A DNA stretch of 64,000 nt. It comes from Clostridium saccharoperbutylacetonicum N1-4(HMT). GTDB taxonomy: Bacteria > Bacillota > Clostridia > Clostridiales > Clostridiaceae. Of this stretch, positions 36,019 through 44,000 are shown one piece after another. A model generated the notes under the pieces. That model was not told the origin of the DNA. It saw only the letters and a list, made by a program, of their open reading frames with translations, and did no database searches. The DNA is taken from NCBI RefSeq assembly GCF_000340885.1, contig NC_020292.1, positions 1 through 64,000 of the forward strand, read 5' to 3'. Position numbers and translations under genes: made by a program. Within the stretch, counting starts at the first letter, position 1; every line of letters starts with the position of its first letter.

Positions 36019-37374
36019 ATGATGAGCAATTTAAATACTTTTTATAAAACTTTTTCTGGTTCTGATGCTGTTGCTTTCTTAATATTTCCTCAGTCAAAAC
36101 CGATATTATTAGGCTCTTTAAGTACCATATCACATTCAGTATATAGAGAAAAGAAACCTGTTCCACTACTTGGAAAAATTAATACTGGTGGATATACAAG
36201 AGGTATGCGAAGCATTGCAGGAACAATGGTTTTTACTCTAGTAAATCAGCATTTAGTTGAGGATCTTAAGGAACAAATACCTTATTTAGAGGCTCATGGG
36301 AAGCTGAAAGCAGATGAATTACCTTTCTTTGATATTATGATTGTTTGCGCAAATGAATATGGTGCAGCTTCACAACTATATATTTATGGTGCTGAATTTT
36401 ATGAAGATGGGCAAGTAATATCAGTACAAGATATTTATATAGAAAATACTTTTAGCTTTGTAGCAAGAGATATAGATGATTTTTCAAGAATAAATCCAAT
36501 AGTTCAAAGCGGAGCACTTGGAAGCAATTATACAGTGGAGGCCTTGGTTGGCTATGCCTTTTCAAAAAGTGATTATGATGATTTATATAATAATTTAGCT
36601 TCAGCAAAAACCTCTTCTTATGGTAAATTGAAAGCAGCACAAACAGCCTTAAAGGCTGAAGGCTATGAGATTGATTTAAATGGAATAGCTGATAATGAAA
36701 CAATACTTGCAATAAAGGATTTTCAGTCAAAAAATAAATTAAATGTCACAGGAGAATTAACAGATGCTACGTATAGCCTATTAACTGACAAAGAAAGTTT
36801 CTTTAAAGATGCAGCAATGTCACAGTTAGACGAAGTTTTGCAGAAGGTAATAATTCAAATACAAAATAAAAATGGTGCATATGTTTATTCAAATACAGAT
36901 AAAGATAACATAATAGGAATAACAAAATATCTTGATGACTATATTGGTTATGATTGTGGCGAATTTATAAAGATAACTTTTTATGGTAATACAGGATATA
37001 TTGCAAAGGAAGATACAAAAGCTCCTGCAAGCAGCATTATTGTAAATTACCATGAAAAAACTGAAAGTGGCAAGATGTACAGTTATTATATAGATGAATT
37101 TAAGCCAGATTTAATAGGTTCATCTGTAAAGGTAAATAGTGATGTTGAATTTAGAATATCTGCAATAGCATATTTTAAGAACAATGTTTCCACCTTTGCA
37201 TGCAGATATTATTCATTAAAAGCAGCAGAGTCGAGGGAGCTTCTTTTAAGTTATTTATCAACTGCCTTTATATACAATATGGAAGAGAAAGCAATACCTT
37301 TGAAAGTGGATTTCATCATAACACCTATAGGTGGAACTAGTGTTAAATGGACTGTAAAGTTAAAGGAGAGATAA
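36019..37374 (+). CDS. tube-like protein fused to a peptidoglycan-binding domain
   Basis: 451 aa. GGAG at 36011 favours the second of two adjacent ATGs (36022). Residues 1-158 repeat the tube fold: SGSDAVAFLIF, REKKPVPLLG, GMRSIAGTMVF, then PFFDIMIVCANEYG and FSFVARDI. Residues 190-250 match the PG_binding_1 fold (KAAQTALKAEGYEI ... ADNETILAIKDFQSKNKL ... TDATYSLL). Residues 265-330 look SH3-like (YVYSNTDKDNIIG ... EFIKITFYGNTGYIAKED). A further beta domain ends the protein. I infer a tail-tip or tube-initiator ring that touches the cell wall. Confidence 0.65.
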   Translation: MMSNLNTFYKTFSGSDAVAFLIFPQSKPILLGSLSTISHSVYREKKPVPLLGKINTGGYTRGMRSIAGTMVFTLVNQHLVEDLKEQIPYLEAHGKLKADELPFFDIMIVCANEYGAASQLYIYGAEFYEDGQVISVQDIYIENTFSFVARDIDDFSRINPIVQSGALGSNYTVEALVGYAFSKSDYDDLYNNLASAKTSSYGKLKAAQTALKAEGYEIDLNGIADNETILAIKDFQSKNKLNVTGELTDATYSLLTDKESFFKDAAMSQLDEVLQKVIIQIQNKNGAYVYSNTDKDNIIGITKYLDDYIGYDCGEFIKITFYGNTGYIAKEDTKAPASSIIVNYHEKTESGKMYSYYIDEFKPDLIGSSVKVNSDVEFRISAIAYFKNNVSTFACRYYSLKAAESRELLLSYLSTAFIYNMEEKAIPLKVDFIITPIGGTSVKWTVKLKER

Positions 37375-37375
37375 T

Positions 37376-38146
37376 ATGCCAGATACATCACCAAAAACTA
37401 TAGCATTTAATAATGAAAGCAATAATAGAGAACACAATATATATACTGAAGAGTTCTTTGGAGGAGCTGATGTATTTATATATATTAATGATGAATTATA
37501 TGAAGATATAAGTGCAGTTCAATTTTCTGTAAGTGAAAATGTTAAACCTATTTATGGATATTCAAGCAGGAGATATGACGATTTAGCAATAGGAACAAGA
37601 ATTGTACAAGGAGTTATTAAAGTACCCGTAAGAAATACAAATCCCAATAAGTATATAACAAATGATTATAAGGATATAAGAAATAAGAAATTAGTCAATA
37701 CAAAAAGTACTAATGTTCCAAATTGGGTTTATAAATATACAACTGATAAGGATACGCTTGGGTCGTCTAATGTTGTGCCACAATACAAGGATGTGAAATC
37801 AAGCACTATAGCAGATGTTCAGCATAGACTCGGAGTTGAAGTTACTGGTACAAATGATTTGGAAACTCAAAAGGCTGTAGCTGAATATAAAAAAGCAAAT
37901 AGTTTGGAAGTTAACAGCAACATTGATATTGTTTTATTAAACAGATTAGATTTATCAGGGGAGAATGTAAAAATCACAACAGGTATTATAAAATTACGAT
38001 ACAAACCTACAGAGGAATCACCAGCTTATTTTACAATACAAGCGAAAAATAAAGTTGTAATATTAAAGGATTTAGATGATGAATGGTATTATGTACAAAT
38101 TGATGAAGGTACAACAGGATATATAAAAAAGAGTGAGGTGGTTTAA
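37376..38146 (+). CDS. N-terminal half of a tube-like fold fused to peptidoglycan-binding and SH3-like domains
   Basis: 256 aa, starting two bases after the preceding stop. Residues 20-88 match only the first half of the tube (EFFGGADVFIYINDELYEDI ... KPIYGYSSRRYDDLAIGTRIVQGVIKV). Residues 138-180 are PG_binding_1-like (TIADVQHRLGVEVTGTNDLE ... VAEYKKANSL), and 190-256 is SH3-like (GIIKLRYKPTEE ... DDEWYYVQIDEGTTGYIKKS). The second half of the tube fold is missing here but appears at the end of the next gene, which suggests that the two proteins complement each other. Confidence 0.6.
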   Translation: MPDTSPKTIAFNNESNNREHNIYTEEFFGGADVFIYINDELYEDISAVQFSVSENVKPIYGYSSRRYDDLAIGTRIVQGVIKVPVRNTNPNKYITNDYKDIRNKKLVNTKSTNVPNWVYKYTTDKDTLGSSNVVPQYKDVKSSTIADVQHRLGVEVTGTNDLETQKAVAEYKKANSLEVNSNIDIVLLNRLDLSGENVKITTGIIKLRYKPTEESPAYFTIQAKNKVVILKDLDDEWYYVQIDEGTTGYIKKSEVV

Positions 38147-38148
38147 CT

Positions 38149-39270
38149 TTGGGTAAATATGAAAATATCGCAACACTATATACTGATACTTATTCAAAAT
38201 TAGATTTTAGGGAAAAGGTACCCTATGATATTGGGATTCATGCTATTCAAACCGCTTTATATCTCCAGGATTATAATAGTAAAGCAGATATTAATATAAA
38301 TGATTTAGTCTTTGGATATTATGATGCTAATACTCAAAAGATGATTAAAAGATTTCAAATAATTAATAAAATGAAACCAGCTGAAGGTGTTTTAAATGAA
38401 CCAACCTGGAATGCTATATTTAATGGCCTTGCCTTAACTAAAGGTGTTGAACTAGATAAAACTGGAGAGAAAGAAGTAACCATAGTAGATAGTGATAATT
38501 TCTTAGATAGAAATTATGTTGTAACCTCAGTTCCTCCACAAGGAAATGAAAATTATAATGACGATGGAAATGATAATAACCCTAATAGTGCTGGCAGTAT
38601 TAATTTCAATAATGATGGAAATTATACCTTAAGTGATGACTTAAATGGAGAAAAGTATGGTGAAGACCTGCACAATTATATAACAGATATAAGAAATATT
38701 AGAGGTGGTGACATTATTGATGGCTATGTTACAGGAAATGGAGGATATGTATATTCTGGACCAGATGAATATGTCAGAGATGGCAGTATATCTTCAATCG
38801 ATCCTGGAGATTATAATTTTCTAGGTAAAAAAATAGTAGTTATGGGAAGCGATAACCTAACAGATGGAAATAACAGATGGAATGATACGAGCATAAGCAG
38901 ATTAAATGATAATGACTACCAAAGAGATTATGATTTTATTTACAATCTTTTAGCAAATACTGCTTATTCTGGTGGTGGATATATAAATCCCCTTCAAGAA
39001 TCTAATTCGACTATAGATACTTTGGAAAATTATTCAGGGTCTTATGAACGTTCAAATAATAAGCCATTTTTCAGTCCAGATAATATGTCTTCCCTTAGAA
39101 GAAGTAAATTTGATATGACTATAGTTTATGGAGCTAAAGGGAAGAAAGCAAGAAAGCTAATAAAAGTAGTTCCAATGAGTGTGACTCAAGAAATGAATGC
39201 TAGTGGAGAGCCAATATATGATGTTTATGAATTTGTTGCAAGAGATGTTGTATATAGTGAAGATGATTAA
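38149..39270 (+). CDS. peptidoglycan-binding protein ending in the C-terminal half of a tube-like fold
   Basis: 373 aa, TTG start seven bases after GAGGTGG, two bases after the previous stop but in another frame. Residues 28-105 resemble PG_binding_1 (IGIHAIQTALYLQDY ... DANTQKMIKRFQIINKMKPA ... NEPTWNAIFNGL). Residues 125-310 are an Asn/Gly/Asp-rich linker. Residues 322-371 (SKFDMTIVYGAKGKK ... YDVYEFVARDVV) match the second half of the tube fold (PPFDVTLTFGNEYG ... YIAR in the tube at 35070). Together with the previous gene it would make one complete split tube-like subunit. Confidence 0.6.
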   Translation: MGKYENIATLYTDTYSKLDFREKVPYDIGIHAIQTALYLQDYNSKADININDLVFGYYDANTQKMIKRFQIINKMKPAEGVLNEPTWNAIFNGLALTKGVELDKTGEKEVTIVDSDNFLDRNYVVTSVPPQGNENYNDDGNDNNPNSAGSINFNNDGNYTLSDDLNGEKYGEDLHNYITDIRNIRGGDIIDGYVTGNGGYVYSGPDEYVRDGSISSIDPGDYNFLGKKIVVMGSDNLTDGNNRWNDTSISRLNDNDYQRDYDFIYNLLANTAYSGGGYINPLQESNSTIDTLENYSGSYERSNNKPFFSPDNMSSLRRSKFDMTIVYGAKGKKARKLIKVVPMSVTQEMNASGEPIYDVYEFVARDVVYSEDD

Positions 39271-39314
39271 AAATTAGATAATATAATAAAAAAGTTTAGA
39301 GGAGGATTTTAATC

Positions 39315-39890
39315 ATGGGTGGATTTAATACAAGTGGAGAAGAATTAAGCGCAATGGCAGCTATGGCTAAAAAGCAATTGATGAAGCAAAACAAAGGGGA
39401 TGCAGATGCGTCTTTTGACTATTCAAAGATTATGGAAGAATTCAATGAAGATGAGGAAGTACAGAAAGAGGATGAATATAAATTAAACAATAATTTGCAG
39501 GAAAAGCCTTTGGATAATACTACCTATGAAGAACCAAAAATACTTAATCCATATGATGAAGAAGTGTTTCCAGGAGGTCCTACAAAATCTCAAGTAGATT
39601 TATGGAAAAAGGAATGGGAAGGCTATGATATATACGCTATTGAGCTTTTAGGTAAGTATTCATTTGTATTTAGAACTTTAGGTAGATTTGAATATAAGCA
39701 GCTTGTAAGCTTTATAGATATAAATGCTCTTCAAAGAGAAGAAAGTATATGCAATGCAGCAGTACTATGGCCAGAGAATTATGATTATAATGTAATGTCT
39801 TCTCAAAAGGCAGGAATAGCATCTACCTTGGCAGCAGTTATTATGGAGAAATCAGGCTTTACAGAAGATTATGTCATACAGGAGATATAA
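39315..39890 (+). CDS. tail-assembly-chaperone-like protein 1
   Basis: 191 aa, ATG after AGAGGAGG. The N-terminal 85 residues are acidic and low-complexity. The C-terminal 100 (KYSFVFRTLGRFEYKQLVSF ... ICNAAVLWPENYDY ... AGIASTLAAVIMEKSGF) resemble the next gene, so they are paralogues. Position just before the tape measure candidate matches the chaperone pairs of long-tailed phages. Confidence 0.55.
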   Translation: MGGFNTSGEELSAMAAMAKKQLMKQNKGDADASFDYSKIMEEFNEDEEVQKEDEYKLNNNLQEKPLDNTTYEEPKILNPYDEEVFPGGPTKSQVDLWKKEWEGYDIYAIELLGKYSFVFRTLGRFEYKQLVSFIDINALQREESICNAAVLWPENYDYNVMSSQKAGIASTLAAVIMEKSGFTEDYVIQEI

Positions 39891-39893
39891 ACT

Positions 39894-40604
39894 ATGAAAC
39901 TTTATGATATTCTTTCTATTAAAGAAAAATATAATGGAGAGAAATTGATATATATTAAATTTAATAATCGTGAATATTTATTCAGATTGATTTCAAGTTA
40001 TGAATACAAAGAATGTAAGATGTTTGCAGAAGACAACTTTACCTCTAATGATGCCATATGTCAGCTAGCAATAGTATATCCACAAAATATAGACTTCTCT
40101 AATCTTGGAATAGCAGGCTTTTCAGATTTTACAGCATCAGTTATTATAGATAAATCCATGATATTTGAGGATATAAGATTAACAGAAATTCTAGAGGAAA
40201 ACCGCACAAACAATATGACCTTTATAAAAGAGTGTAAGCTTATTATTAAAGCTGCTTTTTCTGAATTATCTTTAAAGGAAATCAACGATATGTCTTATGT
40301 AAAAATGATGGAAATGACTGCTGATGCGGAAAAAATACTTTCTCTTAGAGGCTGTAGAAATAGTGATGGGTCACTTATCAAAGTCGAATATGAAATAGAT
40401 GAAGAAAAAATTAAAGAAACTGAAAAGGAGCTTACAGATAAGGAGCTATGGGCTAATGGAATTGATCCTATGCTTTATAATATTGATAAACTTCAGCTAA
40501 AAAAACCTTTAATTGATGAACCCTTTATAATGGGACCTAAATGGAATGACGAGGAGTTGAATAGGAATGTTGGAAGACAAATACTTAAAAAGTACTCAGA
40601 TTAA
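39894..40604 (+). CDS. tail-assembly-chaperone-like protein 2
   Basis: 236 aa, ATG three bases after the previous TAA and in the same reading frame, with GGAG 39880-39883 as ribosome site. Residues 20-100 repeat the preceding protein's domain (NREYLFRLISSYEYKECKMF ... ICQLAIVYPQNIDF ... DFTASVIIDKS). The rest is Glu/Lys-rich helix. Probably guards the tape measure protein during tail assembly. A programmed fusion of the two by stop-codon readthrough is possible in principle, but a normal restart is simpler. Confidence 0.55.
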   Translation: MKLYDILSIKEKYNGEKLIYIKFNNREYLFRLISSYEYKECKMFAEDNFTSNDAICQLAIVYPQNIDFSNLGIAGFSDFTASVIIDKSMIFEDIRLTEILEENRTNNMTFIKECKLIIKAAFSELSLKEINDMSYVKMMEMTADAEKILSLRGCRNSDGSLIKVEYEIDEEKIKETEKELTDKELWANGIDPMLYNIDKLQLKKPLIDEPFIMGPKWNDEELNRNVGRQILKKYSD

Positions 40605-41010
40605 GGATGCTCAAAAGATTAAAAATTTGCTAAAGAAAAAACAAATAAATGAGTCAATAATTCCTATAGAAAATATAGCTAAGTATTATATAGATGATAA
40701 GCAAAGTCAAGTCATGAAGGTTAAATTAATAGCAACTCAAGAGACTATAGCACAAAATTACTCCATTAAAAGTACAAATAAAGTTCAAAATAAAATTAAT
40801 AATAATGAACTTATAAGTGTTTCAAATCAAATAAAAGGCCTTCAGGAGGCTAAATATAGGCTGGAAAAAACTTTAAGTGAAGCAGGATTTACCGATATAA
40901 ATATAAATTTTAAATATGGTTCTACGTCACCTGCAATAAATTTAAATGCTTATGAAAGCAATAAAGATAAATTCCAAAATAAAATAAAAGAAAGGCTGGG
41001 TACCTTATGA
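40567..41010 (+). CDS. small helical protein ahead of the tape measure candidate
   Basis: 147 aa, overlapping the preceding gene by 38 bp in a +1-shifted frame and the following gene by 4 bp (ATGA). Lys/Asn/Ile-rich helices (KNLLKKKQINESI; ISVSNQIKGLQEAKYRLEKTL) and a basic end. The double overlap indicates translational coupling. Could be a frameshift extension of the chaperone, but no canonical slippery heptamer is visible at the end of the upstream frame. Confidence 0.55.
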   Translation: MLEDKYLKSTQIKDAQKIKNLLKKKQINESIIPIENIAKYYIDDKQSQVMKVKLIATQETIAQNYSIKSTNKVQNKINNNELISVSNQIKGLQEAKYRLEKTLSEAGFTDININFKYGSTSPAINLNAYESNKDKFQNKIKERLGTL

Positions 41011-44000
41011 ATATAAATTCTTTAGCTACAATTAAAAATGAAAAGAGTATATCTAAAATTCAATATGGAAAATACTTAGCTGAATCAACTTTTAAAGATA
41101 TGTTTTCTTTAAATGAAATTATTAACCCTCTATTGAGTAAGGAGTCTTTTTATAAGGTCAATGAACCTTTAAGACTTAAGCAAAAGGAAAACCTTTATTT
41201 TTCTAATGCTTATGACGATCTTTTAAGTTCTAATAGGGATGTAGTAATGGAAAAAGGGCATATTTATAAATTTAAAGCATACAAGATTACTTATAATAAT
41301 TTAAAAGATATACAAGGACAAGATAAAAATGAAATAATAAAAAACATGTATGAAAATAAGATTTTGTTAGAAATTATAGATTTATATGATTATTTAAAAG
41401 ATGATATGTTACCAAACTATGGAGATTATTCTTCAGAACTTGGAGTTAAAATATATTACATCGTACTAGATAATGAAGAAGAATTAGAAAAATTCATGAA
41501 TAAAATAATGACATTAAGAGCTTCAAAGGAAACCTTAAATAAAGCATTAGCTACTTCAAGGCAGAATATAAAAGAAAATGCATTAAAGGAAAAAGAAGAA
41601 TGGACTAGCTTAATAGGCTCAGGATATAAAAGTTTTAAATTATATACTGATGCATATGAAAGTTTTAATAAATATAAATATGAAAATAATTATACTGAAG
41701 ACTTAAAGACCTTCCTAAAAAATTCAAAAGAGGATGAAATAAAAAAAGTCATACCAGAATTAATAAATACAGAAGGCAATCTAGTTAATGATAGAGTGGG
41801 TTGCTTTATAAATTTATATGAAGATATAGATAAAAACAAGAATTATTATAAGATCCTCAAAGCTGCTGTAGAAAGTAAATCTAAAGAATACTTAGATGAT
41901 TTTAATTCTAAGGAGGCTAAAGAGGAAGCTTATGAGAATTTTAATACAAAAGCTTTATATATTGCAAAGGATAATTTAGATGAGTATATTTTATCAAGCC
42001 TAAAGAGCAGAATAATTAAGAAATATTCAAGTTATACAGATAAGGAAACATCAATGTTAACTAAAAATGGCATTGATGTTTTTGAGAATATATCAAAAAA
42101 TGATTATATTAAATATCTTAAGGCAGATGACTTAAAGAACAAGCTATTAAAGGATGATGATTTTGATAATATAAAGGAAAAGCTTTATTACCTTAATGAT
42201 AATAGTTCAAAGGAAAAGTTAAAAACATTTCTTTTAGAAAAATTTAAGTTTCCTGAAGAAAATGTGAAGTTATTTATTGATAATATAATAAACAAAGAAT
42301 ATTATTCAGCTAAGAATGAAGAAGACATTTCAAAGACAATTAAATTCATAGATGATAAGGGATATATTTTTATAACTTATACTGACTATTTCAATAAACT
42401 TGAAGATGACTTATTAAAATGTACAAAGTATAAACAAACAGCCTTTGAAGAAATTGAAGAATATATGAATATGTATTCTTTAATATTTAATTTAGAGGAA
42501 ATAGAAGAATTAAATAATTTAGAGGATTTAAGAAAAATCTTTGGAGAAAAGGATAAATTAATTAATTTAAAAGAAGAATTAGAAAATGCATATGCTATTG
42601 CTGCAAAGATAAATGGAATGTCAAAGGAAGAGTATAGAGATATGCTAAAGGATATGAAGGATGAGGCTAACTTAATTTTTAAATATTATGGCCATGATTT
42701 GCAGGAAGAAGAAATTAATTATAAGTCCTTAGAGGCCATAGAAAGAGCTGTGGAGGATATTAATAATAAGACAGGTTATAAGCATGAAAGCTTAAAGAGC
42801 ATAGCTAAAAGATATTTAAATAACATGTTTAAAAATGAAAACTTCATACATAAAATGGAGCAAGCTTCAAATATTAATATTGCATTAGCAGCTCAAGATA
42901 ATGCTTCAAAATATGACGAAATTAATGCTAATGAAAAAGGTAGTAATGAGAACCATGAAAGAATTTATGAAAATAGGCTTAAAAGAGCAGAGATAAAGGA
43001 TATATCTATTAAAGATGCAGTTACATATAAAGAATATATTCTGCCATATGATATGAGCGAAACCTTTAGTGATACAGTAATTGAAGAAGGCAAGGAAAAA
43101 AGAGTAAATGCTTATAAGATAAATATAGAAAAGCTGCAGCTTGAAAATCCACTATATAAAGATTTATTTTCTAAGGATATGAAGGGAACCTATATTTATA
43201 AAAACCTTTCTCACAATTATGAGCCAAAGGAATATGCCCATAAGTCTAAAATAAAATCGGAAATATCAGAAATTATTATTCCAGCGTTTAAAGCAGAAGC
43301 TTTAGTGGGAGATTTAAAAGATAATTTGATAAATTTAAAAAAGACAAGTGCAGATTTAATAAATGTTTTATATGAGCTGGATAAGTGCAGCTATGAAAGT
43401 ATTGCTCCAGTTAAAGAAAATAGATATAAGTCAGTACTTAAAGTAAAGGCTCAAAAGAAATTAAAGGATTATTATAAAGCTTTAATTTATGAAATGAATG
43501 ATAGTAATGGATACTTTAAAAAGAGCCTTAAAGTAGAAATAGAAAATAGTGCGTCCTTAAAGCTTTCAACGGAAGCTCCAATAGCAGAAAATAAAGCTAA
43601 AAAGTCTTTAGAAGGTGGTAAGCTTAATGAGGATGAGATAAAATCCTTGAATATAAGTGAAACTGCAGATCATAAAGAGGACATAAAGGATAACAAGGCC
43701 ATATATAATGTTAATCCCAAAGATATATTTGGAGAAGATTATAAACTTGCTTATGAGTCTATAGGAAAGCAGCTTGTCACTGATAATATAGATAAAAGTC
43801 CTGAATTTTATAATTATATGAAGGAGAACTTTACAAAGGATATTGAAAATATTTCTGAGATAAAGAAAAAAAGAGGGCCTTTATTAAAGGAAAAAACGCT
43901 CTTAGAAAGCATAGGTAAAGGTTATTTAAAGAAATTTGGCATAAATAGTATTGTATTAAGCCATTTAGAGAAAACTTCACCATTAGTACACTTTGTAAAA

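Noticed and set aside
37376..39270. Frameshift mutation splitting one tube-like gene
   Set aside because: Both genes have plausible own starts, the first ends at the natural end of an SH3-like domain, and GAGGTGG precedes the second; a native split is more likely, though a sequencing error cannot be fully excluded.
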